From: Bimuria novae-zelandiae CBS 107.79
Lineage: Eukaryota > Ascomycota > Dothideomycetes > Pleosporales > Didymosphaeriaceae
Assembly: GCA_010015655.1 (NCBI GenBank)
Contig: ML976741.1
Span: forward strand, 1-64,000
DNA length: 64,000 bases
Direction: 5' to 3'
In this document: positions 24,100-35,629 of the stretch, one piece after another
Layout of the letters: each line of letters starts with the position of its first letter
Numbering within the stretch: position 1 is the first letter of the stretch
Made by a program: the position numbers and the translations under genes
Notes under the pieces: model-generated
The model's database searches: none
Told to the model about the DNA's origin: nothing
What the model saw: the letters and a program-made list of their open reading frames with translations, nothing else

Positions 24100-25415
24100 G
24101 GTAGAGCTACTAGCTCCTCTATAGGTTTAATATTATTATTAAGCACTAGATCCTTGTCCTCTTCCTTATCTTCCTTATCGTGCTCGTCACGCTCGTTACA
24201 CTTGTTAACTATAACAGCATCAGATACCATATATTATGCGGTGTAGGTTAATAAATTAGAAGGAGGCTTGCCATTATTAATAGTAACTACTATCTTAGAG
24301 CTTAACTAAGTTGCCTTCTAGTCCTATATAGCTTTCTCCACCTTCGCTTTTAAGCTTAGATCCTTGGCAAAGGCTATTGCCACTTTCTTGCTACTTTCCT
24401 TATTATTATATTCTTAGGGTTGGTTAAGAGCGTCTGGGTTTATCACCTAGCACTTAGACTATAAGTGTTTTTTGCTATAAAGGCACATACCGCTTTATAA
24501 AGGTTTATTACTTTATAGTGTTATTAGCTTTACTATCTCTAGCTCTGCCGCGTTTGCACTAAAGCCTGTACTAATTAAACGTGTACGCTTTAGGTATGCT
24601 AAGAACTTGGCGACGTAATCCTCTACTAAGGGGACTTTTACACCAAGCTTCTCCTTTTAGATCAGGTCTCGCAGACCTGCCATTCCGTATTTAGGGTCAA
24701 TTATCTTGCAGGTAACTAAGAAGTCCTCCTGCGCACGGGTATCCTTAGTCTCTAAAAGCTTAATAGCCTTGCACTAGCTAGTAACCTTAATCTAATATTA
24801 AAGCTATTCTTTAACCTTTCTACCCTTTAGCGGTGTCTAAAGATCCTTATATTTCGTAATTAAATCGCGACGACGCGTCGTATCTAATAGTGCGAAATAT
24901 TTCTTAAGGGTCGTAAGTCGTTTGTATAGTGTATCCTTATCTTTAATTAGGTAAATATAATGCGCTGCTATTATCTTACTAATCTTAGAGTTAAAGTCTA
25001 CTAGAGCCTTAAGCTAACGCTTATACTTAAGATCCTTCTTCTCCTATCGCTCGTACGCCTAACGATAGTCGGCTCGCTACTTAGTATTTAAGCTAGTAAA
25101 TAATATAGCTTATTAGTTATAGTCGCTTAGCTAAGGTTCCTTTAGCTCCTCTAGCTTAGGTAGCTAGTCTACTGCAACATCTAGGTCAACGTACTTCTAG
25201 AGTTAATTCTTTTGCGCTGTATCCTTACGGATAAACAGCCATTTGTGCCAATCTTCTGATTGGCTGAGAACGACTATCACCCGAGTGACTGCTGGGTCCG
25301 TCTCGGTCGTCATCGTGCTCGCAGGTTGCTCTACTCTATGTGTGAGTAGGCCAATAGGTCAGGTCTCTCCTACTCTTCGTGTAAGTAGGTAATAAGTCAG
25401 GTGAGTGAGATCCCG
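24100..25415 (-). pseudogene. Copia F gag/nucleocapsid remnant
   Basis: Region between protease and the 5' LTR. A decayed zinc-knuckle segment lies near 24440-24510, followed by a basic stretch KVAIAFAKDLSL near 24370. The upstream part (24600-25250) has the length of a Copia gag but too many changes to delimit a domain. The leader 25230-25435 is of normal composition. Confidence 0.5.
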
Positions 25416-25418
25416 TCG

Positions 25419-25435
25419 CAATCCGGGCTCATAAC
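25419..25435 (-). promoter_or_regulatory. Primer-binding site of Copia F
   Basis: Immediately inside the 5' LTR the minus strand reads GTTATGAGCCCGG. GTTATGAGCCC is the exact complement of GGGCTCATAAC, the anticodon loop and stem strand of eukaryotic initiator tRNA-Met. This suggests priming by a half-tRNA cut in the anticodon stem-loop, as known for Drosophila copia. G and L have the same core. Confidence 0.7.
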
Positions 25436-25629
25436 TATAGCGGTTGGTGCTGCAAAGCGAAAGTCGGGAAAACACTAATTGTATTAAATTGGGAAGAATC
25501 TGCTATTTATACATGTATCTTGACTAAGCGACAAGTGCTAGGCGTGTGATGGTCAGGAGATTATCAGGTAATCGCGTAATCATCCTATAACAAAGTTATC
25601 TCTAAGCTTCCTCACGAGAGACCGTTACA
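25436..25629 (-). repeat. 5' LTR of Copia F
   Basis: 194 bp, partner of 17233-17426. The first base pair reads TA for TG. The last bases CA are part of the CATTA duplicated by G. Confidence 0.95.
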
Positions 25630-25632
25630 TTA

Positions 25633-25805
25633 TGTCGGATGTGGTCGGACCAAGCACAAGAGATGAATGAGGCAGAAGGTCTTTTGTATTGAGAGAGCTA
25701 CAGAGAGCGATTATATACACAACCATGATGAGTAAGCAGGTGACGAAGAGTCACGTGAGAGATGCAGTTTATATATACTGTGTGAACTGAGGTGCCATGC
25801 TGACA
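25633..25805 (-). repeat. 3' LTR of Copia G
   Basis: 173 bp, TG..CA, differing from 30939-31111 at only a few transition sites. Confidence 0.95.
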
Positions 25806-27800
25806 CACCCCCTGAGGTATCCATGTTGGATAGAGACCTTATAAATAACAAAAATAGGAAGAGAGTGAAACCTGTACGCGCACTACGTAGCTATTTTAAC
25901 TAATTAAAGGGTATAGGATAAGGCGAGTGCTTAATAATAAGGTAATAAATATCCTTTAGGCTAAGCTGGCGTATGAAGTTCTCGTGTTTCTGTTAAGGAA
26001 GTAGCTTTGTGAAGCCATTAGCAGGTATCTTAGTAGTAGGCTTCTATTTAATAGTAATTCTTCTACAATCTACCTCCTGGCGAAGCCATATTTGGTGGAT
26101 ATTAATATAGCGAAGCTTCGTTTAGATGCGATTAGCGTTACTTTTAACAAGACGTACAGTCTGCGCATTATCACACTAGAGAGCCTTCTTAGTGTAAAGC
26201 GTGAAGCCAATGTTGCGGTAGAAGCGATCCTAGTATTGCGATTTAACGCCAGCAGCTGAGAGAGCATATAGCTCTGCTTTAGTGATAGAACGAGTGACTA
26301 ACTAAAGCACAGTAGCTTTCTAGTTAATAGGCATGCTATAAAGCATAAAGACGTATCTAGTAGACGATTAACAAGTCTTAATATTATCTCTAAATAATGC
26401 ATCAGCAGCACCAAAGAAGGTAGGGGTTATTAAGTTAATTTTTGTGGCATAGGTCTGAGTAGGTTCACCCCCTCGAGCACTAATGGCAAGGTATCTAGTA
26501 CCGTACAGGTATTGCCACACGTGCTTGATCTCGGAGAGGTGGATTAGTCCGGGGTTTATAAGAAACCTTACAAGGACCGAGTGAGCGTGTGCGACGTCAG
26601 GTCGCGTCATGGTTTTAATATAAGCCAGGTTGCCTACAAGGCATTAGTAGGTCTTAGTATTTAATAACTTAGAGATGCCATCGTAGGGTGCAAGTCTTAA
26701 AGTTAAGGAGAGAGGCGTAGAAGGGTATCTTCTATTAGCGCGGATAAGGTTAAACTTAGTGTAGACCTTGTTAATAAACGCATCCTAGACTAGGTAGAGC
26801 TAATAGCTAGCAAGAACGCGCTTAACTCAGATACTAAGAAACTATTTAACATCGCTAATTTAACAAAGGTTATAGAGCTTAATAAGCTATCATTCGAGCG
26901 TCTCGAAATCTTCTTAGTAGTTAGGGTGATAGAGGATGATGATATCGTCCACGTAGAAAAAGAGAATTACCCGGCTGTTCATCCAGAGGCATGGAAAGCC
27001 ATGAACAGGGTGTAGGCCAAGCTTTCGCAGTGAAGCTTGGAAGTGTAGAGCCCACAGGCGTGGAGCTTCTTTCAAGCCATACAAGGCTCGTAGAAGACGG
27101 AGAATCTGGCCATACTTGTCTTAGAAACTATCTAGAGTTCTTACATAGAGAATGCGATCTAGGAAAGTATTAAGGAAGGCGCTTAGCACATCGTATTACA
27201 TAGCTTTAAGGTTAAAGGCACACGTAAGGGCTATAAGAGCTTAGAAGAGGCAGGCGGTAAGAGTAGCTACGTATGTGTCGCTATACTGCCCTTAAAGGTC
27301 TCTACGGACGACAAGGCGGGCCTTATACTTGAGCAGATATCTATCCTTATTAAACTTGTAGGTGAATACCTATATTAAAGGTACCGCATCTGTAGTGTTC
27401 TTAGCTATAATATTTAGTAAGGTAAAGGTGCCCTTCTCCTAGCAGCTATTAAACTTAGTTACTCTAATAGCTTTAAATTACTTTCTATGTGCGTGATGCT
27501 TAAGCTCCTTCTAGTTACGTAGTAGAGGAGGAAGATTGTCGCGATAAATGCAAGTAGAATTACGCTTAATCCTAGGTTATAAGGCAATAGAAGTAGCCTT
27601 ATAAGATTGCTACATTATAGTAGCAAAAGTGTAGTACTTAGTTAAAAGACTAGCTTTAATAAAGTGCGCTTAGCGACGTCTTCTACTAGTAATAATATTA
27701 TCCTGCGAGAAATTTAGATCTTGTTATTGCGGAGCATTGTTATATCGCTAATCTTAGATATATAGTTAATTCGTGTCATGTTCACGCGTTAGAATAGCTA
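25806..27800 (-). pseudogene. Copia G reverse transcriptase and RNase H
   Basis: RT motif VILFFYVDDIIIL at about 26935-26975 retains the catalytic YVDD. An open 80-codon frame at 26368-26610 shows MTRPDVAHAHSVL, HVWQYLYGTRYLAI and PTFFGAADALF (RT/RNase H connection). RNase H continues with GYVFMLYSMPINWKATVLQL, ALQCDNAQTVRL and a tail ADG/NGFTKLLP toward 25960. Scattered stops remain. The region 27200-27800 is the RT N-terminus and hinge. A plus-strand 60-codon frame at 26991-27173 is antisense. Confidence 0.85.
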
Positions 27801-27999
27801 TTCTGGCCGTGTCTGCGTCTTCTTCAGGATTCTTATTAACGTTCCACCCCCCAGGTGTCGTGTGCTAAAAAGCCCTAGAAGTAGAGGACTCCTAGAATAG
27901 CTATTGCTCTATTTGGTTAGGAGTAGTACGAGCAGTAATTATTAGAGAAGGTAGTTATTAAATCTCCTTCTATATAGGGGAAGAGGTGACTATTGCTTA

Positions 28000-29300
28000 T
28001 CGCTGTGTTATTAGCTATGCGACTACGATAGTATTACTATTATATTCCTCCTTAGGAATATATGCAGACTTAACGATATAAGGCCTTACTAGTTAAATAG
28101 ATAGCTTATTCTTGTAAAGTTTATTAATAAAGCGTACGTCGCGTACGCGGATAACGCAATTCGTGGCAGGTAGCTATACTTAATAGATATTTAAGGCGTT
28201 ATATTTAAGTAGGTATCCCTTAAAGGTGCGGTCTTCGAGTTTGTCTCCTCTTAGGAGGTGCTTATTAAGCACAAATCCACGGCTTCTAATAACGTAGAGT
28301 CGAGAGAAGTTAGGGCAGACGCTAGTAACTATCTCTTGCGGTGTACGCTAGTTGATAGATTTTGTAGGCGTAATGTTGAGTAGCCTGGCTGCTGTGCAGA
28401 CTAGCTTATTAGCTAAGGTCTTAGGTAGACCAGCATGGATTCAAAGAACCCTAGCAATAGTAATAATAATCGCTTTGGCTCGTTTAGCACCCCTAAGCTG
28501 TGCAGGAGTGTCTGGAGACCTTATCTCAACCTTAATGCTGGCCGACGTAAGGACTTCCTGAGCGGAAGAGCCCAAATTAGCTTCTGCTCGTCCATATCTA
28601 ACGTCTCTATCTATGAAGACAATAGCTACTTGGTAGCTATACACCTGCTTAATCTTGTTGATGAGGCGAGTGATCGCAGGAACGACAGTAGCCTTATGTC
28701 GATTCTTGAGAGTATAGATTTCGTGGAGCTTCGTGTACTCGCACACTGCATGCAATGCCTAGACATCTCTATTATAGCATGCCTTACCATGCTTCTGGAG
28801 TTGGATGATGTTGATAATGATGCAATAAAACGGGCGATAGGCTTTATTAGCGCGAGGTCGTTAACTAACGTCTTCCTTTATCTTGCCCTTAATGCATAAG
28901 GTACATGCATTTGTCCACTGATTACCTCTGCTATTGGTGCCTACTCTGAGGCCTATAGTCGAGTCTTTAAGATGCTCGATAGCTTAATAGCTTAGGTGTC
29001 TAAGCACTTAATATACTTATATTATAGTAATAACTTAAGGTAACTTCGCGTAGGTGGAGTTAGTTACTATAGCTTAAAAAAGCTATCTAGCGTCTTAAGC
29101 GTTTAAGAACTAGTGGCCTCTAACTCGTTCGAGTTTTAAGAAGACCTGAGACTTATCTTTCTTAAAGAGCCTATTTATCTTTAAGTTAAAGTAGATCTTC
29201 TTGCAACAGCTAAGACTAAAGATATTAGTAATAAACCCTAGGATATATGCTACGTTCTTAAAAGTAATTAAGGCTATCTTATTACCCCTTCTTATATTAA
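28000..29300 (-). pseudogene. Copia G integrase
   Basis: An open minus-strand frame at 28441-28755 covers the integrase core: EYTKLHEIYTLKNRH, AITRLINKIKQVYSYQVAIV, and the C-terminal-core motif VEIRSPDTPAQLRGAKRAKA, where active Copia enzymes have PEQNG..ER (the Glu position is altered here). The overlapping plus-strand frame of 154 codons (28435-28899) is antisense and shows no domain. The N-terminal zinc finger lies upstream, toward 29100. Confidence 0.75.
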
Positions 29301-30920
29301 GAGTTACTTCTCCTTATGCCTTAACTCGGTGCGAGTTACAGCCTGCTTGTACAGTGTCTTAGGAGGAAGGAAGCCTAGTCTACTTCTAATTAACACCTAT
29401 CCTGTTACAGATGTGGACATTTAAACCTAGGTCTATTACCTATCGGTTCTGTAGTAATTAATCGTGTAATAAAGATGTAAAGTTTAATTACAAGAGTTAT
29501 AAGGGTTGTAAGGATTACAAGGATTGCAAGGATTGCGAGGGTTATATGAAGTAGGCTATATTTAACGCGTATTTGTCTAAGCTGCAGTCTATACTAGTGT
29601 TGGCTTTATAGGTCTAACGTAATGCGGAGTTCTTTTTGCGTTTAGCTAGCTTAGCTTTAGCTTTTTCTATATTAAATGTCTACTAAATATTTGTATCCTT
29701 ATAGGCCTTCTTAGCCTTCTTAAGAGTGTCCTTATTACGAAAGGCCTTAACAAGCTAAGATAAAGCCTTTAAAGTAGGCTTAAAGTCCTTTCGCCTGCCT
29801 TTAGCCTTAGTATTAAGTGTAAAGCACTAAAGTATTAAGGTGTGTAGTTTATAGATATATTTTAATTAGTCCCTTTAGGTGTTTGGTAACGGCTCTGTGA
29901 TTAATAAGGAAGATTATAATGTAAAGCTACCTAGCGCCTTAGCTAAGTGTTAGGTTATAGGCACCATTCTCCGATAATAGCTTATTAAGTCTTAGAGAGT
30001 TGGTGTTGGCATAACGTTACTTGCCTCTCCTTACTCTATAGCAAGGAACTACGCTTGCGCCTATGCCTTATCTCTAGAGTCCTGTATAGCATAGATGAAT
30101 CGCCATTGCGCTCGCGTTTCCGTCATCTCTGGCATGTCCTCTTGGATACATTAAGATGTAATTTGCGAGTATTTATCTAGCTAAGCTTAAACGCTCTAGT
30201 TCCTTGGCTTCTTTTAAATATTAGTGTATTAGGTGGCAAGCTCTAGCCTCTGCTATTAGTCCGTGACCTTAAAATGCTTTTGGAGCGTTGTAAGCTAGCT
30301 CCGTGGATTGTTATACTCCGCCCTGTTAATAAGGTAGATATAGGTTGTTGCGATAGTGCGTAAGATCTTAAGATTAACCTTACTAATTGCCTTTATAATT
30401 AACTCTTGACGTTTAGATTTAATCTCCTAGATCTTCCACGCATCAGCGGTGCTGTCATTAGATAGCTCTACAATAGGTGGTGGAGTTATCGTAGTAGAGT
30501 TAGGGTCGCAGTACTGCCATACGCCCTTGATGGTAGCGTATCGTCGTTTGGTAGCATACTAAGGTGTCTAGTCTGCTAAACCTTAGAGAACAGTGGTAGC
30601 ACGAGCATTAGTGCTAGTAGTAGTAGCTATAATAGCGAATAAGCTGCCTTGCTAGTTGGCAGAAAATATAAAGTAGAACTTTAAGAGTGTTGTAATATAA
30701 TAACAAGATGCGTGCAGCGACGCGAGGATAATTATAATATAAAGTGTAGTTAAAGGATATTAAAAACTTAGTTTTAATAGGTGCGAGAAATAATCTTAAA
30801 AAGTTGCGTAATACGACGATAATAAAGCGTGCAACAACGTAAGGATAATTGCAACGTATACAACGTGTAATGTAATTAATAAAGTAAATAATTTTATTTA
30901 AGTATCGCAGCGTAGTGCGG
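29300..30920 (-). pseudogene. Copia G gag/nucleocapsid remnant
   Basis: Region between integrase/protease and the 5' LTR. A Cys/His segment (KCPHL) lies near 29410-29430 and a short run of aaggattgcaagg-like repeats at 29500-29540. It has Copia gag length but no longer a readable frame. Confidence 0.5.
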
Positions 30921-30921
30921 G

Positions 30922-30938
30922 GATACCAGGCTTATAAC
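30922..30938 (-). promoter_or_regulatory. Primer-binding site of Copia G
   Basis: The minus strand reads GTTATAAGCCTGG directly inside the LTR: the GTTATGAGCCCGG of element F with two RIP-type changes. It supports the same initiator tRNA-Met half as primer. Confidence 0.6.
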
Positions 30939-31111
30939 TATCGGATGTGGTCGGACCAAGCACAAGAGATGAATGAGGCAGAAGGTCTTTTGTATTAAGA
31001 GAGCTACAGAGAGCGATTATATACACAACCATGATGAGTACGCAGGTAACGAAGAGTCACGTAAGAGATACAGTTCACATATACCGTGTGAACTGAGGTG
31101 CCATGCTGACA
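30939..31111 (-). repeat. 5' LTR of Copia G
   Basis: 173 bp, partner of 25633-25805. The outer bases read TATCGG for TGTCGG. Confidence 0.95.
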
Positions 31112-31372
31112 CATTAGTTAGTCTTGTTAGGACTTTAATATTCGCGGCTAGCGCGTAGTTAGTAACAACTAGAGCCCTTATTAGCAGCGGTTTCGGGGTT
31201 AATAGCGTGGTTAAATTTAGATTAACTTTATCCTAAATATTATGTACTACGCATCTTGCCTGGAGTTATGTTCTCCACCCCCTGTAGTCTACGGAGGTGT
31301 TCAGGTGTACCATAGAATCGCGGTTTAAGAGTTGCGCCATATTGTATCAGTCAGGGCAGTGAGACTCTTAAT
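31112..31372 (-). mobile_element. 5' remnant and primer-binding site of Copia E
   Basis: About 260 bp between element G and the 5' LTR of E. Next to the LTR the minus strand reads ATTAAGAGTCTCACTGC, the complement of GTGAGACTCTTAAT, which has the shape of the anticodon stem-loop of tRNA-Lys(CUU). The gag and integrase seen in related element C are missing here, so a deletion or rearrangement preceded or accompanied the F/G insertions. Composition of 31220-31372 is normal. Confidence 0.6.
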
Positions 31373-31543
31373 TGTTAAATAGTATAATAAGTAGATGTTA
31401 ATGCAACTTGATAGTATTTATTATTTTTTGTTGTATTCTCCACTGTGTTTAGTTGGTTTCGGATATTTTGCTAGTGTGCCAAGCCAAGTGGTCCCTGCTC
31501 GATTGTACAGATCTGACCTCACCGCAGCTTATTCTATCTGACA
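31373..31543 (-). repeat. 5' LTR of Copia E
   Basis: 171 bp, ending ATCTGACA before the duplicated GCCGT. Partner of 14999-15169. Confidence 0.95.
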
Positions 31544-33197
31544 GCCGTACTAAGCTTAAAGACCACCTAATAGGTAAATTATTTAAAGAAGTAGAATAGG
31601 CCTATCTTGTAAGCTATTAAGAAATAAAATTATAATTAGAGGTACTAATAAAGAAGATTAAGTTAATAGGACAATAGATTCTTAACTATATATAGGTATA
31701 CACTTATATGCTTAATAAGCACTATTGCTTACTAAAGTGCAAGGCGCGACTGGTCGTCTGTGGCGATTAATAATAGAATATTACCTTGTAGGACACTTAC
31801 GCAGCCACGCTCGCCAGCTAGTTATTCTAAATGCTAATGGCAATTGTAGCCCACCACGACTTAGAGCTTAAAGAATACGACGTTATAAACGCCTTTGTCT
31901 ATGCAACGATAGATTAAGAAGTATACATAAGAATGTCCTACGGCTATTAAAAACCTAGAACAATCCTCTACGTTAATAAGGCTCTATATAGTCTATAGAT
32001 CTTACTACTCCTCTAGCAGAGAGAATTCACCACAACACTTAAAGCTCTTAACTTCAAGACTATGCCTTATAAGCTATACTACCTTATTAAAGACAGAATT
32101 ATTATCTTCTTCTGTATTAACAATATTATAGTAGCGTATTATAAGCAGAAAGAGCAAGAAGCCTAGCAAATAATTAAGCACCTATAAAAGAAATATATCT
32201 TTACTAAAAAAAAATAACCTTTAGTAGTCTCTTAGCGTAGAGGTTATTAGGGACTAAAGTTACTAGAAGATCTAACTCTTTTAAGCTATATATATAGAGA
32301 AGATTAGTTAACTAGTTAATAAGAAAAACTTTTATCACGATACCCTAATAGCTACTATTAAGTTAAAGCCTTAGACAGGCTTAGCAACACCTTTAAAAAT
32401 TAATAAATACTAACGCAAAATTAGATTACTTCTATTTATAGTAGTAATAACCTAACTAGATATTACCTTTATAACCTTAAGACTGGCTCGGTTCCTGTTA
32501 AATCTAAGATCCGAACATCACAATGCTATTAATTAAGTACTACTATACTTATCTAGCACTAGATAGAGAGCACTGTAACTTAGAGGAGGCAACTACCTTT
32601 AAGTAGCTAGCGATGCTTTATTTGCTAATAACACACTAGATAGAAAGAGCTCGCAAAGATACGCTATTAAGCTATTTAACAGACTTATTACCTAAAGAGC
32701 AAATAAACAAGACACTATTATAATCTTAATAACTAAAGTAGAGCTTCTCGCCCTATTATAAATAGCTAAGGAAGCAATCTTTATATCACGACTATTAGAT
32801 AAACTATAGATTAAACTACTTTTATTATTAATTACTATCTAATGCAATAACAAGCAAACTATTTAATTAGTAGCTAAGGAGATATCTAAGCTCTAAACTA
32901 AACTATAATATGTTAATATTTATAATTACTAGCTAAGATAGGAAGTCTCTACTAGAAAAATTAAGGCAAAGTACGTGTAATTAGTAGATATAATTACTAA
33001 CGGCTTTATAAAGGTTCTCTTAGTTAACAAGTGGGAAAGATTCCTAACTTAACTTAGACTAGTAGAAGTAGAAAGATCTAAGGTAACAAACAAAGCGCCT
33101 CTTAAGGAGATTTAGGAATAACTTAAAGACCTTATGCTTATATAATAAGACACTATAATATAATCTAGCTTGCAAGGATTTCTAAGCTAAGGAGGTG
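31544..33197 (+). pseudogene. Copia D, 3' part: reverse transcriptase/RNase H remnant
   Basis: Resumes exactly where D stopped at 14998 (duplicated GCCGT), paralleling C from 56685. RT has DTYAATLAS.LF near 31795 and IIFFCINNIIVAYYKQK at about 32099-32150: the active site is CINN where C keeps YVDD. RNase H includes SDALFANNTLDRKSS near 32610. Nearly every stop is TAG or TAA. It ends at a polypurine stretch ctaaggaggtg before the LTR. Confidence 0.8.
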
Positions 33198-33367
33198 TGT
33201 TAAATAGAACGAGTGCGTTAAGGTCGGATCTGCACAATTAAGCAGGGACCACAGCACTTATCGCACTAGCCTAAGGATTAAAACCAATCCAACAGAGTTA
33301 ATAAAAAACAATACACGATGATTACCCTATTATTATACTTTATTAAACGCAAGCATCTTCTCTAACA
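33198..33367 (+). repeat. 3' LTR of Copia D
   Basis: 170 bp beginning TGTTAAATAG and ending CTCTAACA, a diverged version of the C/E LTR. It abuts the cut 5' LTR of Gypsy J; the next five bases ACACC (33368-33372) would be D's right-hand duplication. D's left LTR is not in the window. Confidence 0.85.
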
Positions 33368-33498
33368 ACACCTTTAATACTAGCACCCCTATTAATAAGC
33401 GTAAGCTATTAATACACCCTTTCCCGTCCTTCTAGTACTCTTGCCCGAGAACTAACCCTAGCCCCACTTAGGACTAGCTACCTTAAGTAGGCTTAATA
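33368..33498 (+). repeat. 5' LTR fragment of Gypsy J
   Basis: 131 bp matching the last third of the 3' LTR (39925-40055). It ends CTTAATA, a RIP-type form of CTTAACA. Confidence 0.9.
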
Positions 33499-33589
33499 TC
33501 TTAAACGCCCTTAATATAAGCACTACTAAGACCCCTAACTCTTCTATAGCTTTCGACAATTATTTCACCCCTATAAAGGATGGCAAGAA

Positions 33590-34470
33590 CAAGGCACATA
33601 AACCTAATTTATATAATAGTAATCGTGCTCTCCTTAATACCTACCTCTTATAGCTTAATCTTTACTTCTTTAACTAGAACTAAGACCTTAAAGATAAAAA
33701 GAAGGTTATCTTCGCTATAACTTATATATAAGAATCTGCTGAAGAATAAATCTATCCTTATTTAATTAAGTACCTAGACATAAATTATAATAATAAGGAC
33801 AAGGACTACATTAATAGCAACGCTAATATAGTAGACATTATTAAGAACTACGCTAACTTTAAGAAATATCTTTATTAGACATTTAGGATTACTAACAAAA
33901 CTGCTGTTACTAAAAGAGCAATCTAAACAATCTATTAACACTAATCTATAGCTAAGTACGTAGCTAAATTCCGTAGGTATGCTATGCAACTTAACTAGGA
34001 GGATAAATTTCTTAAGATAATATATAAATAAGTCCTTAAACGCAACGTGCAAGAAGAACGTTTATATAGTAAAATAAAAATTAAGACCTTGGAAGAACTA
34101 TATAAAGAGACTATCTAGATTAATAGAGAGTAGTACGCCCTACAGGAAGAACTACGTAGAAATCTAAGAAATATTAGTTTTATATAATAGGCTTTTATAG
34201 TTTATAAAGCGTTACTAAAAGCACCTCGAAACTAATAACGCGACTACTATAGATACTAGCCTATAGAAGGAGTCTAGTTTAATAACCTAAAAAAGAGAGC
34301 AGGAAAGTTTATAGGCTTTTATAAGTCTAACTAAAAGTATATCTTAAATAGAACCTAACGCAAGGGGACTAAGACGCGCAAATATTTTATATATAATAAA
34401 CTAGGCCATATTGCTAGAAACTACAGATCTAAGAATAAGAGTATTAGATAGTTAAACGTACTATCTATTA
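33590..34470 (+). pseudogene. Gypsy J gag remnant with zinc knuckle
   Basis: Retrotransposon gag capsid: LNLYF, VIFAITYI.ESAEE.IYPYL, NYANFKKYLY.TFRITNK, KRAI.TIY.H.SIAKYVAKF, YAMQLN.EDKFLKIIYK at about 33640-34140. The nucleocapsid reads FYIYNKLGHIARNYRSKN at 34384-34437, a CCHC knuckle whose Cys codons became Tyr. The stops fit CAG, CAA and TGG origins. Confidence 0.75.
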
Positions 34471-34756
34471 AAGACGCAAACGTCACCAACGATAAATGGC
34501 AGGTAGTAGTAGCTATTAAAGAACTTAATATCTAAGACAATAATGGCAATAATACGAGATCAACCGCACCTAACTCACGTTTTTATAAGGATGCCGAGGA
34601 AGAATTAAGCAAGAATAAGGAGGAGACTAAGCTAATTTAATAAGCTTTAACACCCTATCCTAATAGGAATAATAAACTAAGCACTTAATAAACAAATATG
34701 TTTAACTTCCTAGAGGTATGTTAACTACGAAAAGGAGACTTTGGCTTTATAGTAGT

Positions 34757-35014
34757 AGAACAATAAGACAAAGACTATAAAGTAGCACTTTATTACGCCT
34801 ACTAACCTAATCTAGTTAGTCTAGTAGAACGCAAGTAGGCAGACCACTGCTATAAGCACGAAAACCCTAAGAAGATATACCCCGTAGAACGACAAGACAA
34901 AGACTATAAAGTAGCACTTTATCACGCCTACTAACCTAATCTAGTTAGTCTAGCAAAATGCAAGGGGGCAGACTACCGATATAAATATAAAGACCCTAAG
35001 AAGATATACCCTAT
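34757..35014 (+). repeat. In-frame 129-bp tandem duplication in Gypsy J
   Basis: Two copies start at 34757 and 34886, a period of 129 bp (43 codons). They encode a Tyr/His-rich unit including DYKVALYHAY and PKKIYP, between nucleocapsid and protease. The copies differ mainly by transitions, so the duplication predates RIP. Confidence 0.8.
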
Positions 35015-35629
35015 AAAATAATAAGGCTATAAATCGTTATATAATCTAGACTACTAAAATCCTAATTACGGAACCCTTAGATAGAGATTTTGTATAAAAG
35101 ATATATATATAATGTATTATTATACAAAGTAACAAGGATATTTTCTAGACAATAAGAAGAGATACTAATAAGAATAGTTTAATTATTTAATTATAATCTA
35201 TAATAAACACCTATAGGATAAACGAACTGCACGATACTTCCTACACCTTAACAAAGCTACTAACCAAGTAATGGCAATACTTATTAATAGAAAATGCATG
35301 TCTTAGACATAGCAAATATACATACACCCAGACTATAAAGAGTATAAATAGGACATAGCACTCTTTAGATTTAGACCTAGTAACTACTATAGAGAGATAG
35401 TACAAATAGACAAATCGATAAGATAGGGATACAGTAAAGCAATCTAATAGGTAGTACTATACGTAGAAGAACTTAGGAAAATGCACCTATAGACTAAAAA
35501 AGAAGAGCTTAACTAAAAATAGACTTTTTTAGGCTAAGACTTAGGCAGAAAAACGCCTTGAAAGAATTAAATACTACTAATAGTTAGGTATTACTTAAGC
35601 TACTAGTGTAGCTTAATAGAATATAGATA

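Larger units (their letters stand above)
21364..24100 (-). pseudogene. Copia F protease and integrase (split by insert I)
   Basis: Read right to left: protease motif FILDPGSNTHII at about 24020-24060 (catalytic Asp retained), then integrase from about 23650 with the catalytic core near 23000-23450. The C-terminal segment GCRAYVQNLSIKRGDKLESR lies at about 21920-21980 and ALIGHLIGYD...IFRIWLP..KDKVI follows to ~21840. Insert I interrupts the frame immediately upstream of GCRAYV. The hinge toward RT runs 21370-21830 and is cut by H. Confidence 0.75.
17233..25629 (-). mobile_element. Copia element F, with nested H and I
   Basis: Paired 194-bp LTRs beginning TGTAGCGG and ending CCGTTACA; a polypurine tract (minus GAGGGGGTG) beside the left LTR and a primer-binding site beside the right LTR show minus orientation. 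Domains run gag, protease, integrase, RT and RNase H from right to left. It carries DNA transposon H (19259-21361) and insert I (21997-22892). The flanks (ATAAG left, TTAGT right once G is removed) do not form a clean duplication. Confidence 0.92.
25633..31111 (-). mobile_element. Complete Copia element G
   Basis: 5479-bp element with two 173-bp LTRs (TGTCGGATG..GCTGACA) and a perfect duplication CATTA (25628-25632, 31112-31116). Minus orientation is shown by the polypurine tract next to the left LTR (complement cacccccTGAGG) and the primer-binding site next to the right LTR. The duplication overlaps the last two bases of F's LTR, so G is younger than F. It is among the least mutated elements: several domain frames are still open. 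Confidence 0.95.
14999..31543 (-). mobile_element. Copia element E (same family as D and C), containing F and G
   Basis: Both LTRs (171 bp each) are present in minus orientation with a perfect target duplication GCCGT (14994-14998, 31544-31548). Only ~2.05 kb of the 3' half (15170-17232) and ~260 bp next to the 5' LTR (31112-31372) belong to E. Compared with element C, E lacks gag and most of integrase, so it was internally deleted. The interval is filled by nested elements F and G. Confidence 0.9.

Noticed and set aside
28352..28899. Overlapping plus-strand frames up to 154 codons
   Set aside because: Antisense to the Copia G integrase, whose minus-strand frame shows family motifs; the plus frames show none.
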